The translations under genes and the position numbers were made by a program. Under the pieces are notes generated by a model. That model was not told where the DNA came from. It did not search any database and saw only the letters and a program-made list of their open reading frames with translations. A stretch of DNA of 64,000 nucleotides from Rudaea sp. (lineage in GTDB: Bacteria; Pseudomonadota; Gammaproteobacteria; Xanthomonadales; Rhodanobacteraceae), in assembly GCA_031291055.1 (NCBI GenBank), contig JARLJU010000085.1:29309-93308 (forward strand), in the 5' to 3' direction. Below are positions 17,890 through 29,581 of the stretch, piece by piece. Each line of letters opens with the position of its first letter. The stretch's first letter is position 1.

Positions 17890-19938
17890 ATGTTCGAAGG
17901 ATTGCGCTTTACCCATTGGAAGGCCGAGACCGACGCCAACGGCGTGGTGCTGCTCACGCTCGATCGCGCCGATGCCTCGGTCAATGCCCTCAATCGCGCC
18001 GTGCTGGACGAACTGGCACAAATTGTCGAACGTCTGTCGTTCGAACTTCCTAAAAGCGTCGTGATCCGTTCCGGCAAGTCCGGCGGCTTCATTGCCGGCG
18101 CCGATATCCACGAATTCGAAGGCTACGAAAAAAGGGGCACGATGCTGGCCAGCATCGAAAACGGCCAGCGCGTGTTCCAGGGCCTGGCACGCCTGCGCTG
18201 CCCGACTGTCGCCGCGATCCACGGGTATTGCATGGGCGGCGGTACCGAACTGGCGCTAGCCTGCCGTTATCGCGTCGCCACGCACGATCCGTCGACGAAA
18301 ATCGGCCTGCCCGAAGTCATGCTCGGAATCCACCCTGGATGGGGTGGAACTGCGCGTCTACCGCGCCTGATCGGCGCGCCGGAAGCGCTGTCGATCATGT
18401 TGACCGGCCGCGCCGTGGGCGCCGAGCAGGCGAAATCGATGGGGCTGGTCGACGCACTGACGACGCCAGAGCTGCTGGTGGAGACCGCGAAGGAAATCGC
18501 CCGCCGGCGGCCTCAGCGCCCGCTGGAGCAACGCGCGAAGGCCTGGGCGACGAATATCTGGCCGGTGCGCCAGATCCTCGCCCAGATCGTGCGCAAGCAA
18601 ACCGCGGCCAAGGCACGTCCCGATCAATATCCGGCGCCGTTCGCGCTGATCGAAGTCTGGCGCCGCGGCGGATCGAGCGTCAGCCAGCGCCTGAAACTCG
18701 AAGCCCGCTCGGTGGCCAAGCTCGCGCAGACGCCGGCCTGCCGCAATCTGGTACGCGTATACTTTTTGCAGGAACGCCTCAAGGGCCTGGGCGCAGGCAG
18801 CAATGCTGCCATCAAGAACGTCCATGTCATCGGCGCCGGCGTCATGGGCGGCGATATAGCGGCCTGGTGCGCCTTGCGTGGTTTCGCCGTGACCCTGCAG
18901 GACCGCGAGATGAAATTCGTCCAGCCGGCGCTGGACCGCGCCCAGGATCTTTTCGCCAAGCGTCTGAAGACGCCTGACCGCATCGCCCCGGTCGCGGCGC
19001 GACTGAAGGCCGATGTCGATGGCAAGGGCATTGCCGACGCCGACCTGGTAATCGAAGCGATTTTCGAGAATCTCGAGGCCAAGCAAGAGCTCTACCGCAA
19101 GACCGAACCCGCCATGAAGGCCGATGCCCTTCTCGCCAGCAATACTTCGAGCATTCCGCTCGATGAATTGCGAACGGCGGTCGCCAAGCCGGCGCGCTTC
19201 CTCGGCCTGCACTATTTCAATCCGGTCGCGCAGATGCCTCTCGTCGAAATCGTCCAGCAGGATCAACTCGATGCCGGCAACGAAAAGCGTGCTCTCGCTT
19301 TCTGCAAGGCCATCGACAAGCTGCCAGTCCCGGTCAAGGGCACGCCGGGCTTCCTGGTCAACCGCATCCTCATGCCCTACCTGCTCGAAGCCTTGCGCCA
19401 GTACAAGGAAGGCGTGCCCGGACCGGTGCTGGACAAGGCGGCGAAGAAATTCGGCATGCCGATGGGACCGATCGAACTGGCCGATACCGTTGGCCTGGAC
19501 GTTTGCGCATCGGTCGGCAAGGAACTGGCGCCATTCCTCGGCATCGATATTCCACAAGGCCTGGACGATCTGCTCGCCGCCGGCAAACGCGGCAAGAAAA
19601 CCGGTGAAGGTCTATACAAATGGGAAAATGGCAAGCCGGTCAAACCCGAGGTCGATCCCAACTACCAGGCGCCGACGGACATCATCGAACGCATGATCCT
19701 GCCGATGCTCAACGAGTCGGTCGCCTGTCTGCACGACGGTGTGGTCGCCGACGCCGACCTGCTCGATGCCGGCGTGATCTTCGGCACCGGTTTCGCGCCG
19801 TTCCGCGGCGGCCCGATCCAGCATATCCGCAGCGAAGGTGCCGACAAGATCAAAGCGCAGCTCGATACGCTGGCGGGCAAGTACGGCAAGCGCTTTGCGC
19901 CCAAAGCAGGGTGGGACAGTGCGGCGCTGAAGGCATAA
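17890..19938 (+). CDS. Fatty-acid oxidation multienzyme: enoyl-CoA hydratase / 3-hydroxyacyl-CoA dehydrogenase
   Basis: Catalyses the two middle steps of beta-oxidation. Of 682 residues, the first 190 or so are a crotonase domain with oxyanion-hole glycines and both catalytic glutamates (GYCMGGGTELALACR, GLPEVMLGIHPGWGGT). From about residue 310 comes the NAD-binding domain (VIGAGVMGGDIAAW), with catalytic histidine in LHYFNPVAQMPLVEIV, then two C-terminal helical domains (DTVGLDVCASVGKELA). It is FadB/FadJ-like but slightly short. No thiolase (FadA) gene adjoins, which favours a FadJ-type monocistronic gene. The ATG at 17890 follows the divergent small gene by 99 nt. Confidence 0.92.
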   Translation: MFEGLRFTHWKAETDANGVVLLTLDRADASVNALNRAVLDELAQIVERLSFELPKSVVIRSGKSGGFIAGADIHEFEGYEKRGTMLASIENGQRVFQGLARLRCPTVAAIHGYCMGGGTELALACRYRVATHDPSTKIGLPEVMLGIHPGWGGTARLPRLIGAPEALSIMLTGRAVGAEQAKSMGLVDALTTPELLVETAKEIARRRPQRPLEQRAKAWATNIWPVRQILAQIVRKQTAAKARPDQYPAPFALIEVWRRGGSSVSQRLKLEARSVAKLAQTPACRNLVRVYFLQERLKGLGAGSNAAIKNVHVIGAGVMGGDIAAWCALRGFAVTLQDREMKFVQPALDRAQDLFAKRLKTPDRIAPVAARLKADVDGKGIADADLVIEAIFENLEAKQELYRKTEPAMKADALLASNTSSIPLDELRTAVAKPARFLGLHYFNPVAQMPLVEIVQQDQLDAGNEKRALAFCKAIDKLPVPVKGTPGFLVNRILMPYLLEALRQYKEGVPGPVLDKAAKKFGMPMGPIELADTVGLDVCASVGKELAPFLGIDIPQGLDDLLAAGKRGKKTGEGLYKWENGKPVKPEVDPNYQAPTDIIERMILPMLNESVACLHDGVVADADLLDAGVIFGTGFAPFRGGPIQHIRSEGADKIKAQLDTLAGKYGKRFAPKAGWDSAALKA

Positions 19939-19981
19939 AATTCGTCGTGCCAGCAGTCGCTGCAGGAATGGCGACTTAGAT

Positions 19982-20884
19982 CTAGTCGTCCTCGAAGCGC
20001 TGCGACCCGAACGGCTTTGGCGTCCGCTTCGTCGGCGAGATGCCCGACGTCACGCCTTGCCACACCGCCAACGCATCGCGCGTGGCGGCGACATCGTGCA
20101 CGCGCACGATCATTACTGCACGTTGCACGGCGATAAGCGCCGCGGCGGCGGAACCGATGGCGCGGTCGGCATGTTTCCCCTGTCCGGTCAGCGCGCCGAT
20201 CATCGCCTTGCGCGAGAGGCCCGCCATCAGCGGCACGCCAAGCGCGGCGAATTGATCGAGCGCGCGCAACAGCGCGAGATTGTGTTCCAGCGTCTTGCCG
20301 AAACCGAAACCCGGATCGACGACAATGCGTTTCTTGTCGATACCTGACATCTCGCAGGCGAAGATGCGCTCAGCGAGAAAACGCCGCACGTCGGAAACCA
20401 CATCATCGTACTGCGGATCTTCCTGCATCGTGCGCGGTTCGCCGAGCATGTGCATCAGGCACACCGGTACTTTCAATCCGGCCGCCGCATCGAGCGCACC
20501 TTCGCGACGCAACGCACAGACGTCGTTGATCATGCCGGCGCCCGCGGCAACGGCAGCACGCATGACTTCGGGCTTCGATGTGTCGATCCAGATCGGCACG
20601 GCGCATTCGCATGCGAGGCGTTCGATGACTGGAATCACCCGCCGCAATTCTTCCTCGACCGGAATTTCGTCCGCGCCAGGCCGCGTGGATTCGCCGCCGA
20701 CGTCGAGCGCGTCCGCGCCTTCTTCGACCAGCCTCAATCCATGCGCAATCGCTGCGTCCGGCGACGACCAGCCATCGCCGGAAAACGAGTCCGGAGTGAC
20801 ATTTACGATGCCGGCAATGCGCGGGCGATCGAGCACAAGTTCGCGACCATTGCAGTCGAGTGTGAGTGTGATGTCGAACATCAT
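19982..20884 (-). CDS. folP: Dihydropteroate synthase
   Basis: Condenses p-aminobenzoate with 7,8-dihydropterin pyrophosphate in folate synthesis; it is the sulfonamide target. The 300 residues contain the signatures GIVNVTPDSFSGDGWS and GGESTRPGA, the pterin-site RIVVDPGFGFGKTLEHN, and LMAGLSRKAMIG. Two adjacent ATGs (20884 and 20881) both overlap the stop of the upstream remnant, so the exact start is uncertain by one codon. The 3' end converges on the beta-oxidation gene with a 43-nt gap. Confidence 0.96.
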   Translation of the reverse strand: MMFDITLTLDCNGRELVLDRPRIAGIVNVTPDSFSGDGWSSPDAAIAHGLRLVEEGADALDVGGESTRPGADEIPVEEELRRVIPVIERLACECAVPIWIDTSKPEVMRAAVAAGAGMINDVCALRREGALDAAAGLKVPVCLMHMLGEPRTMQEDPQYDDVVSDVRRFLAERIFACEMSGIDKKRIVVDPGFGFGKTLEHNLALLRALDQFAALGVPLMAGLSRKAMIGALTGQGKHADRAIGSAAAALIAVQRAVMIVRVHDVAATRDALAVWQGVTSGISPTKRTPKPFGSQRFEDD

Positions 20885-21207
20885 TCGGACCCGTCGGAAT
20901 TGTTCACGGTGTTGGTTTGGCGCAGCGCAGGGACGAAGATCGAATCTTCCCAGAGTGCTGTCACACCCGCATCCCGGGTGGTGTACCCGTGGTCCAGCCA
21001 GGTGAAGGCAAGATCGGCATCACCTCGTAACGCAGAAACATCGACGATGTAAAACGGGGCGAATTCCGCATCGAGCCGGATCATTTCTGCCAGTTGCGCC
21101 TGCCCCTGAGTATTGTCGCCCCGCGCAAACCAGGTCAGGGCCAACGCGGGCCTTCGAATAGCGGCATCGACTTCGGCTTTCACCGCAAAGAACGGCGCTG
21201 CACTCAC
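20881..21207 (-). pseudogene. C-terminal fragment of a TPR-containing regulator-type protein
   Basis: An open frame of 108 residues lies between ftsH and folP. Residues LTWFARGDNTQGQAQLAEMI, then VSALRGDADLAFTWLDHGYTTRDAGVTALWEDSIFVPALR resemble the last TPR repeats of long TolB-like/winged-helix TPR proteins, which end with the block 'A-W-L-D ... R-D-x-G ... L-R-x-D-P-x-F'. Nothing of the DNA-binding, TolB or earlier TPR parts is present. A GTG at 21207 could start a short product, and its stop overlaps the folP start. I read it as a decayed remnant that may still be translated. Confidence 0.55.
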
Positions 21208-21329
21208 GGTGACATCCCCTGCATCGTCGGAACCTGGACGGGCTCGCAGGGAGTTTCGACAACTGCGAGGCTGCATGCAAGCCGCCGTGCCGGCGACTCG
21301 CATTCCTGGCGGCGCCATCGCGCAGCGAA

Positions 21330-23252
<1,923 letters not shown>

Positions 23253-23396
23253 GCGCACATCACCTTTTCGTAATTGGTTTGCGGAACCCGGCTCCTGCCG
23301 CTGCCTGCACACCAGCGGCCACGGCCAAGCCGCACCACTTTCGTCGCCGCAAGCGAAAACCGCTTGTCGCTCGCTACCTCCATGTATCGATAGCTG

Positions 23397-24017
23397 CTAT
23401 CCGCGCTTGCCTGTGGCCAGCGCATAGACCTCGGCGCTGCGGGCACGCGACGCCTTGGGTTTGCGAATGCTGACGCGCTCGTAGCCGGCACGCAAGCTTT
23501 TCAGGTATTCGTCGGAGCCGCGGCCCTGGAACAGTTTGACCAGAAACGCGCCACCGGCCTTGAGATGCACGGCAGCAAATTCCCTAGCCACTTCAGCAAG
23601 ATGCATGCCTCGCGCCTGATCCGCCACGTTCACACCGCTGATATTGGGCGACATATCGGACAGCACAAGGTCGACGAGGGCGCCATCGAGTATTGCCTCC
23701 AGTTGCTGAACGACAGCATCCTCGCGGAAATCGCCTTCGATGATTTCGACACCGGCAATACCCTGCATCGGCAGGATGTCCAGCGCCACCACGCGGCCAC
23801 CGTCGCCCAGACGCTGACGTACCATCTGCGACCAGCCTCCGGGGGCCGCGCCCAGATCGACTACGACCATTCCCGGCTTCAGCAGGCGATCGCGCTCCAG
23901 CAATTCTTCCAGCTTGAATACGGCACGCGAACGCCAGCCTTCGCTTTGCGCGCGCTTGACGAAGGGATCGCTGAAATGCTCCTGGAGCCAGCGGTGACTG
24001 GATTTGCTGCGGGGCAC
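23397..24017 (-). CDS. rlmE: 23S rRNA 2'-O-ribose methyltransferase (U2552)
   Basis: SAM-dependent methylation of U2552 in the 50S subunit. The 206 residues start PRSKSSHRWLQEHFSDPFVKRAQ. The catalytic tetrad K-D-K-E is present: the early lysine in RSRAVFKLEEL, D in LVLSDMSPN, K in AFLVKLFQG and E in ARSAEVYALA. The SAM loop is VVDLGAAPGGWSQ. I chose the GTG at 24017 because it gives the usual family N-terminus; an ATG at 24071 would add 18 atypical residues. The rlmE-ftsH order is widely conserved, and the divergent yhbY next door also matches many genomes. Confidence 0.94.
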   Translation of the reverse strand: MPRSKSSHRWLQEHFSDPFVKRAQSEGWRSRAVFKLEELLERDRLLKPGMVVVDLGAAPGGWSQMVRQRLGDGGRVVALDILPMQGIAGVEIIEGDFREDAVVQQLEAILDGALVDLVLSDMSPNISGVNVADQARGMHLAEVAREFAAVHLKAGGAFLVKLFQGRGSDEYLKSLRAGYERVSIRKPKASRARSAEVYALATGKRG

Positions 24018-24115
24018 CGTGGACTCAGCCCATCCGGCCGCGCGGGGAAAATGAATGCTGCATGGCGGCATGATACGCTGTACTGCCCCGCCTTGCCGCG
24101 ATCCGCACCATACCG

Positions 24116-24412
24116 ATGAGCCTGACTCCCAGCCAGAAACGCTATTTGCGCGGCCTCGCGCACGCACTGAACCCGGTCGTGATGACCGGCAACAAGGGCG
24201 TTACCAATGCCGTCATCAAGGAATTTTCGATCGCGCTGGACCATCACGAGCTGGTCAAGGTCAAGCTTGGCAGTGACGACCGCGCCGACCGCGCCGCGCA
24301 AATCGCCGCGCTGGCCGAACCCAGCGGCGCGGAAGTCGTGCAGACGATCGGCCGCGTTGCCTGCTTTTACCGGCACAACGCAAAGCAGCCGCGACTCGCG
24401 CTGCCGAAATAG
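24116..24412 (+). CDS. yhbY: YhbY-type CRM-domain RNA-binding protein
   Basis: A 98-residue single CRM (CRS1/YhbY) domain protein associated with pre-50S ribosomal particles. The family pattern is clear: LTPSQKRYLRGLAHALNPVVMTGNKGVT with the GxxG loop (TGNKG), then LDHHELVKVKLG and VQTIGRVACFYRH. It is divergent from rlmE, sharing a 98-nt intergenic region, and is followed after 8 nt by the Mth938-like gene, so the two are probably co-transcribed. Confidence 0.95.
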   Translation: MSLTPSQKRYLRGLAHALNPVVMTGNKGVTNAVIKEFSIALDHHELVKVKLGSDDRADRAAQIAALAEPSGAEVVQTIGRVACFYRHNAKQPRLALPK

Positions 24413-24420
24413 TTCACCCG

Positions 24421-24828
24421 ATGCAACTGACCGAACACCGCAACGAGCGCGAATTGTTCGTGCGCCATGCCGGCGCCGATTCCGTCACGGTCGTCGATCG
24501 CAGGTTCGAGCGCAGCCTCGTCGTGGCTGCCGATCGTGTGCTTGAGGACTTCCCCGCGCACAGTGTCGCCGATCTGGACGCCGCCACCGTCGCAAGCGTG
24601 CTTGCGCTGCAGCCGGAAGTGGTGCTGCTCGGCACCGGCCCGCGTGTGATCTTTCCGACGCAGGCCGTGCTTGCCGAATTCCTCAAGCGCGGCATCGGCC
24701 TGGAGACGATGGACAACGCCGCGGCCGCACGCACGTTCAACGTGCTGGTCGGCGAAGGTCGGCGCGCGGTTGCGATCTTCCTGCTGCCGGACGCGTCACG
24801 CCCGGATCAGCCGCGACCGGATCACTGA
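24421..24828 (+). CDS. Mth938-like (DUF498) protein
   Basis: A 135-residue protein of the Mth938/NDUFAF3-like fold. Recognisable features are [20 protein letters not shown] and [33 protein letters not shown]. The biochemical function of bacterial members is not known. The last 7 nt overlap the 3' end of rpoS on the opposite strand. It follows yhbY by 8 nt and likely shares its transcript. Confidence 0.85.
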   Translation: MQLTEHRNERELFVRHAGADSVTVVDRRFERSLVVAADRVLEDFPAHSVADLDAATVASVLALQPEVVLLGTGPRVIFPTQAVLAEFLKRGIGLETMDNAAAARTFNVLVGEGRRAVAIFLLPDASRPDQPRPDH

Positions 24829-25715
24829 CGGTAGCTTTCCGCGTTGACCAGGGCGCGTAGGCGCGCGAGCGCCTCGCTCTGGATCTGGCGCACGCGCTCC
24901 CTCGTCAAGCCCAGTTCCCCGGCGATCTCGGCGAGCGTCTGCGTACCTTCGTCGTTGAGTCCGTAACGGCGCTCCAGCACCAGGCGCTGGCGCGGCGGCA
25001 ATTGCCCCATCCACACGCGGATACGAACACCTGCCGCTTCATCGATCGCCAGTGGCGCCGCGCTGTCCACGGCCATCTGTTCCATCAGCGCACGATCGTC
25101 GCTATCGGACAAGGGCGCATCCAGCGAGCTGATGCGTTCGGTCACGCAGAACAGTTCGGCGACATCGCTGCCGGATTTTCCCACCATCTGCGCCAGTTCA
25201 TCCATGCCCGGCATGCGCGCATTGGCGGCAACGAACTGGCGCCGCGCGCGCAGGATCTGCGCAAACTCGCGCAGCACATGTACCGGCACTCGCACCGTCC
25301 GCCCCTGCTGCATCAACGCGCGCTGCACGGCCTGGCGAATCCACCAGACGGCATAGGTGGAAAACCGTAACTTGCGTTCGGGGTCGAATTTTTCCACGGC
25401 GCGCATCAGGCCGATATTGCCTTCCTCGATCAGGTCGAGCAGGGGTACGCCGCGGCCGACATAGCCGCGCGCCACCGTCACGACCAGGCGCAGGTTGGCC
25501 TCGATCATCTGCCGGCGCGCATCGGCATCGCCGCCACGCAGGCGTTCGGCCAGTCGCCATTCGTCGGTCGCAGCCAACAACGGGATCAAGCCGATTTCAT
25601 TCAGATACGCGCTGGTGGAATTGCGCGTTTCTTCATCCTGCTGCGGTTCGACAGCATCGACCAGTTCGAGCAATTCCTCGGCGTCGAGTTCTTCGTCGGA
25701 ATCGCGCACGTTCAT
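24822..25715 (-). CDS. rpoS: RNA polymerase sigma factor RpoS (stationary phase)
   Basis: Group 2 sigma-70 factor for general stress and stationary phase. The 297 residues have region 1.2 ([26 protein letters not shown]), region 2 ([57 protein letters not shown]), region 3 and region 4 ([33 protein letters not shown]). It is shorter at the N-terminus than E. coli RpoS. The position immediately after nlpD is the classic rpoS location, and in other species the main rpoS promoter lies within nlpD. Confidence 0.95.
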   Translation of the reverse strand: MNVRDSDEELDAEELLELVDAVEPQQDEETRNSTSAYLNEIGLIPLLAATDEWRLAERLRGGDADARRQMIEANLRLVVTVARGYVGRGVPLLDLIEEGNIGLMRAVEKFDPERKLRFSTYAVWWIRQAVQRALMQQGRTVRVPVHVLREFAQILRARRQFVAANARMPGMDELAQMVGKSGSDVAELFCVTERISSLDAPLSDSDDRALMEQMAVDSAAPLAIDEAAGVRIRVWMGQLPPRQRLVLERRYGLNDEGTQTLAEIAGELGLTRERVRQIQSEALARLRALVNAESYRQ

Positions 25716-25755
25716 ACGGCGAGGATACTCGTTTTGTGACGTGCCGACGCCAACT

Positions 25756-26781
25756 TCAACGTACCGGCAGATAGTCCAGCGGGTTCACCGGCTTGCCGTT
25801 CTTGCGAATCTCGAAATGCAGCTCCTCGCGTGCGCTGGCGCTGGATCCCAACTCGGCGATCTGCTGACCGCCCTTGACCTTGTCGCCTTCCTGCACCAGA
25901 CGCTTGCGGTTGTGGCCGTACGCCGAGAGAAAGCTGGCGTTGTGCTTGACGATGATAAGTTCGCCGTAGCCGAGCAGGCCATTGCCGCTGTAGACGACTT
26001 CGCCATCGGCTGCGGCGAGTACCGCGTCGCCTTCCTTGCCGGCGATGTCGATGCCCTGGCGCGTCTGGTCGCCGCTGACGTAGGTACCGACAACCTTGCC
26101 ATTGCCCGGCCAGCGCCAGGTGACGCCGCCGGCGTTGAGTTGGGCGGTGCTGTCGGGCCTGTCCGTGGTTTCTGCCGCCACGCCGACTGCTGCGTCGCTG
26201 ATTGCTGGCGCCGGTTTGGCGGGCACGGCAGGCGGTGCGGATGGAGTCGGCGCCAGTTCAATGTCGGCTGCCTGGGGCGTCCGCTCGGCGGGTGCCCCGG
26301 TTGCAGTGGCAGGTGGCTTCGGCGGCGATAGTGCATTGTCCACATGTGGATTCGGCGCAGGCGCAGGCAGCACGCTCACGCTCGTCACCGTCGCGCGATC
26401 CGGTGCTGCACTCGCGACGGCGGCGCCTGCCGTCGGCGCCGCCCCTGGCAATGGCGCACCCAGTCGCAATTCCTGTCCCGCGTAAATGCGATACGGCGGC
26501 ACGATGCGATTCCATGTCGCCAGATCGCGGTAGTCCAGGCCATGATTGAACGCGATCGCGTACAAGGTGTCGCCGCGCATCACCCGATAGCTGTCGCCGC
26601 CGGCTGTCCTGGCCCGTGCCGGAATTTCGCGCGGTGAGCGTGCCGGCCCTGTCGCATTGCCGCCGAGCGAAAGGTCCTCGACGGGTGCCGGAGGATTGGA
26701 TGAGCAGCCGGCCAGCAAAAGCGCGCAGGCGCCAAGGACCGCCAGGCCGTTTTGTTTGGATATGCGCAAGCGTCGGATCAT
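25756..26781 (-). CDS. nlpD: NlpD-type lipoprotein: LysM plus degenerate M23 domain
   Basis: Outer-membrane lipoprotein that activates a cell-division amidase. The 341 residues start with a lipobox signal (LLLAGCSSN), then LysM (about 60-105: [18 protein letters not shown]) and a long Pro/Ala linker. The C-terminal LytM/M23 domain starts at [24 protein letters not shown]. Zinc-binding histidines are missing as in E. coli NlpD: arginine-glutamine precedes GID, and ELHFEI replaces the HxH motif. It should therefore be an activator, not a hydrolase. It is followed by rpoS after 40 nt. Confidence 0.93.
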   Translation of the reverse strand: MIRRLRISKQNGLAVLGACALLLAGCSSNPPAPVEDLSLGGNATGPARSPREIPARARTAGGDSYRVMRGDTLYAIAFNHGLDYRDLATWNRIVPPYRIYAGQELRLGAPLPGAAPTAGAAVASAAPDRATVTSVSVLPAPAPNPHVDNALSPPKPPATATGAPAERTPQAADIELAPTPSAPPAVPAKPAPAISDAAVGVAAETTDRPDSTAQLNAGGVTWRWPGNGKVVGTYVSGDQTRQGIDIAGKEGDAVLAAADGEVVYSGNGLLGYGELIIVKHNASFLSAYGHNRKRLVQEGDKVKGGQQIAELGSSASAREELHFEIRKNGKPVNPLDYLPVR

Positions 26782-26791
26782 GGCGGTGGCG

Positions 26792-27397
26792 TCAGCGCAG
26801 GAAGCGGAAGTAGATCACGACCAGGGTAATCAGCAGGAGCGCACCCCAGCCGATCCATTCGATCCAGCGGTGCAATGCCGCTTCGGCTTTCGCCCCGCCG
26901 AAGCGGATCGCACCGGCCACGGCGAAAACGCGCTTGCCGCGCCCGATCAGCATGCCCGGAATGAAGGCCAGCATCGGCACGCCGACGATGCCGCAGGCCC
27001 AGGTGGCGATTTTCAACGGAATCGGCAGGAACCCCGCCGCCACCAGCAACCAGAATGCCTTGAATGGGTTCTCGCTCATTGCCGCACGCAAGTTGTCGAC
27101 CTGTGCATCCAGGGTCGGCAGCCAGCCGATGTCCGCCAGCGCCGGCCGCAGCATATCGAAGGCAAAATGACCCAGCGCATAACCGACGAATGATCCGAGC
27201 AGCGACCCGCCGAGACTGATCGCGGCGTAGCGCGCCCAGCGTTGCGGCTTTGCCAGCGCCATCGGCGCGAGCATGATCTCCGGTGCGATGGGGAAAATGA
27301 ACGCTTCCACGAAGCTCAGGACGGCCAGATAGAACTCGGCGTCCGGGCGTGCGGCCCAGCGCAGGGCAAACTCGTACAAGCATTTGAAAATTCGCAT
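26792..27397 (-). CDS. YqaA-type small DedA-like membrane protein
   Basis: A 201-residue inner-membrane protein with the VTT/SNARE-associated pattern seen in YqaA/DedA relatives (FYLAVLSFVEAFIFPIAPEIMLAPMALA and SLGGSLLGSFVGYALGHFAFD). Four to five membrane helices are visible, the last near the C-terminus (WIGWGALLLITLVVIYFRFL). DedA-family proteins act in lipid-carrier flipping or membrane homeostasis; the role of this group is unclear. The ATG overlaps the pcm stop (TGATG), and nlpD starts 10 nt after its stop. This order surE-pcm-yqaA-nlpD-rpoS is common in Xanthomonadales. Confidence 0.85.
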   Translation of the reverse strand: MRIFKCLYEFALRWAARPDAEFYLAVLSFVEAFIFPIAPEIMLAPMALAKPQRWARYAAISLGGSLLGSFVGYALGHFAFDMLRPALADIGWLPTLDAQVDNLRAAMSENPFKAFWLLVAAGFLPIPLKIATWACGIVGVPMLAFIPGMLIGRGKRVFAVAGAIRFGGAKAEAALHRWIEWIGWGALLLITLVVIYFRFLR

Positions 27398-28074
27398 CAG
27401 CCGAGGCCACTCAGCAGCGGCACGAAGCTGACGTCGCCAAGCGACTCCCCTGCCCATTTCTTGCCATCGTGCCGGTAGCGCAGCAGGCGCTGCGCGCCGG
27501 CCGGCCCGACCGGCGCGATCAGCACGCCGTCTTCCGCCAGTTGCTCAAACAGGACCGGATCGATCACTTCGCCGGCGGCGGTCATGATGATCGCGTCAAA
27601 CGGCGCGTGTTCGGGCCAGCCGAGTTTGCCGTCGTCGTGTTTGGAGCGGACGTTTTCAATGCCCAGCTTGCGAAAGCGGCGGCGCGCATTGCGCAGCAGT
27701 TCCTCGATGCGTTCGACCGTGTATACCGTTGCCACGAGCGCTGCCAGCACTGCGGCCTGATAGCCCGAACCGGTGCCGATCTCCAGTACCTTCGTGGGCA
27801 GCTTGCGCTCAATCAACGCTTCGGTCATGCGCGCCACGACCCAGGGTTGCGAGATGGTTTGCGCCTGCCCGATCGGCAATGCGGTGTCCTCGTAGGCGCG
27901 CGAGGCCAGCGCTTCCTCGACGAACAAATGCCGCGGCAGACGACGCATCACATCCAGCACACGCCGCTCGGTGATGCCGGTTGCCTTCAGACGATCGATC
28001 AGGCGGTCGCGCGCGCGCTGCGAAGTCATGCCCAGGCCGCGCGCCTCGGGCGTGGGACGCGAAAATACGTTCAT
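27397..28074 (-). CDS. pcm: Protein-L-isoaspartate O-methyltransferase
   Basis: Repairs isoaspartyl residues in damaged proteins using SAM. The 225 residues include the PCMT signatures [35 protein letters not shown] (SAM loop) and [17 protein letters not shown]. The start ATG overlaps the surE stop as ATGA, and its own stop overlaps the yqaA start. The N-terminal 15 residues are not conserved; [10 protein letters not shown] at about residue 16 is an alternative start. Confidence 0.96.
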   Translation of the reverse strand: MNVFSRPTPEARGLGMTSQRARDRLIDRLKATGITERRVLDVMRRLPRHLFVEEALASRAYEDTALPIGQAQTISQPWVVARMTEALIERKLPTKVLEIGTGSGYQAAVLAALVATVYTVERIEELLRNARRRFRKLGIENVRSKHDDGKLGWPEHAPFDAIIMTAAGEVIDPVLFEQLAEDGVLIAPVGPAGAQRLLRYRHDGKKWAGESLGDVSFVPLLSGLG

Positions 28075-28847
28075 GCGCCGGCGCTCAGTTCCAGGGCCAA
28101 CGAACCGACCCAGCTGCTGACCTTTTCCAACGCCTGGTAACGGGTCAGGTCGACCTGGATCGGCGTGATCGAAATATAGCCTTCACGGATCGCGTGGAAA
28201 TCGGTACCGGGACCCGCGTCCTCGGCTTCGCCGGGCGGACCGATCCAGTAGATCGGACGGCCGCGTGGATCGGTCTGGCGGATGCATGGCTCCGAACGGT
28301 GGCGGCGCCCGAGCCTGGTCACCGCGAAACCGCGCAACTCGGCCCAGGGCCGGTCGGGCACGTTGACATTGAGGATGGTGTCGGCCGGCAGCGGATCGAC
28401 CAGCAGACGCTGCATGATCGCCAGCGCGGCCTGCGCCGCACTGTGGAAGTGTTCGCCATTGTGATCTTTTGCTGCCAGCGAGACCGCAATCGCCGGCAGA
28501 CCCAGGAAGCGCCCCTCCATTGCCGCCGAGACGGTGCCGGAATAGATCACGTCGTCGCCAAGATTGGCAGAGTTGTTGATCCCGGAAACGACGATGTCGG
28601 GCTCATGTTCGAGCAATCCGGCCAGCGCCAGATGCACACAATCGGTCGGCGTACCGGCCACGCGATAGCGTCCGTCTTCCAGACGCGTCACGCGGATCGG
28701 CTGATCCAGGGTGAGCGAATTGCTCGCCCCGGAACGGTCGCGATCCGGCGCCACGACGGTCACCTCGCCTACCACCGACAACCGGCGTGCCAGTATCAGA
28801 ATTCCGGGCGCGTCCACACCATCATCGTTGCTTACCAATACGCGCAT
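28071..28847 (-). CDS. surE: 5'/3'-nucleotidase SurE
   Basis: Metal-dependent nucleotidase active on nucleoside monophosphates and associated with stationary-phase survival. The 258 residues begin [16 protein letters not shown], in which the DD pair binds metal, followed by the SGASNSLT loop and [27 protein letters not shown]. The conserved PTDCVHLAL is at about residue 75. It is translationally coupled to pcm. Divergent from the Smr-domain gene, it has 170 nt of shared upstream region. Confidence 0.96.
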   Translation of the reverse strand: MRVLVSNDDGVDAPGILILARRLSVVGEVTVVAPDRDRSGASNSLTLDQPIRVTRLEDGRYRVAGTPTDCVHLALAGLLEHEPDIVVSGINNSANLGDDVIYSGTVSAAMEGRFLGLPAIAVSLAAKDHNGEHFHSAAQAALAIMQRLLVDPLPADTILNVNVPDRPWAELRGFAVTRLGRRHRSEPCIRQTDPRGRPIYWIGPPGEAEDAGPGTDFHAIREGYISITPIQVDLTRYQALEKVSSWVGSLALELSAGA

Positions 28848-29017
28848 GCGGCTTCTTGTTGTGCGGCGGAAATGAGTTCCAAGCTGGCGATTGTACTGGA
28901 GCGGTGCCTCGAACTGAATGCGATTGGCTGTCGGCACCGATTGCACGACCCGGCCGTTGTTTCGTCAGCGTCGGAACGGCAGCCGGCAATCATCCACTCT
29001 GCTAAGCTGCGATCACG

Positions 29018-29566
29018 ATGCCCAGGCAGCGCAAGACCGAAGTCAGCCCGGAGGATTTGCGCCTGTTCGAGCAGGCCGTCGGTCCAGTACGCCGCATCGC
29101 TGCACAGCGCACGGTCGCCTCGCGTCCTCGGCCGGAGCCGGAACCACGCCAGTCGCAGCTGGATGAAGCGCGCGTCGCCGGCGAACTGATGCGCTCGGCG
29201 ATCGATCCTGCGGAAATCGAAATCGGCGAGGAACTGAGCTACCTGAAAGCCAGCCTCTCACCGCGTCTGTTGCGCCAGTTGAAGCGCGGATATTTCAGCG
29301 TCGCCGACGAGATCGACCTGCACCAGATGACGGCGAATGTCGCGCGCATCGCGATCAAGCAGTTTCTCGACGAGAACAAACGCGACGGGCGTCTGTGCGT
29401 GAAGATCATCCATGGCAAGGGCCTGCGCTCGCGCGCCGACGGACCGGTGCTCAAGCGCCTGGTCGATGGCATGCTGCGTCAGCGCGCCGATGTGCTCGCG
29501 TTCGCCTCGGCCAAGCCGGCCGAGGGCGGCACCGGTGCCGTGATCGTGCTGTTGCGGCAGGCCTGA
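29018..29566 (+). CDS. Smr-domain protein (putative endonuclease)
   Basis: A 182-residue protein whose C-terminal 95 residues form an Smr domain: EIDLHQMTANVARIAIKQFL (DLH motif) and VKIIHGKGLRS (HGKG motif). The N-terminal part is basic and probably disordered. Proteobacterial homologues (SmrA/SmrB) are nucleases; SmrB cuts mRNA at collided ribosomes. This length fits either SmrA or SmrB, so I leave the symbol blank. It is transcribed alone, between divergent surE and a convergent small lipoprotein gene. Confidence 0.88.
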   Translation: MPRQRKTEVSPEDLRLFEQAVGPVRRIAAQRTVASRPRPEPEPRQSQLDEARVAGELMRSAIDPAEIEIGEELSYLKASLSPRLLRQLKRGYFSVADEIDLHQMTANVARIAIKQFLDENKRDGRLCVKIIHGKGLRSRADGPVLKRLVDGMLRQRADVLAFASAKPAEGGTGAVIVLLRQA

Positions 29567-29581
29567 AGTGCCGGATCCGCT

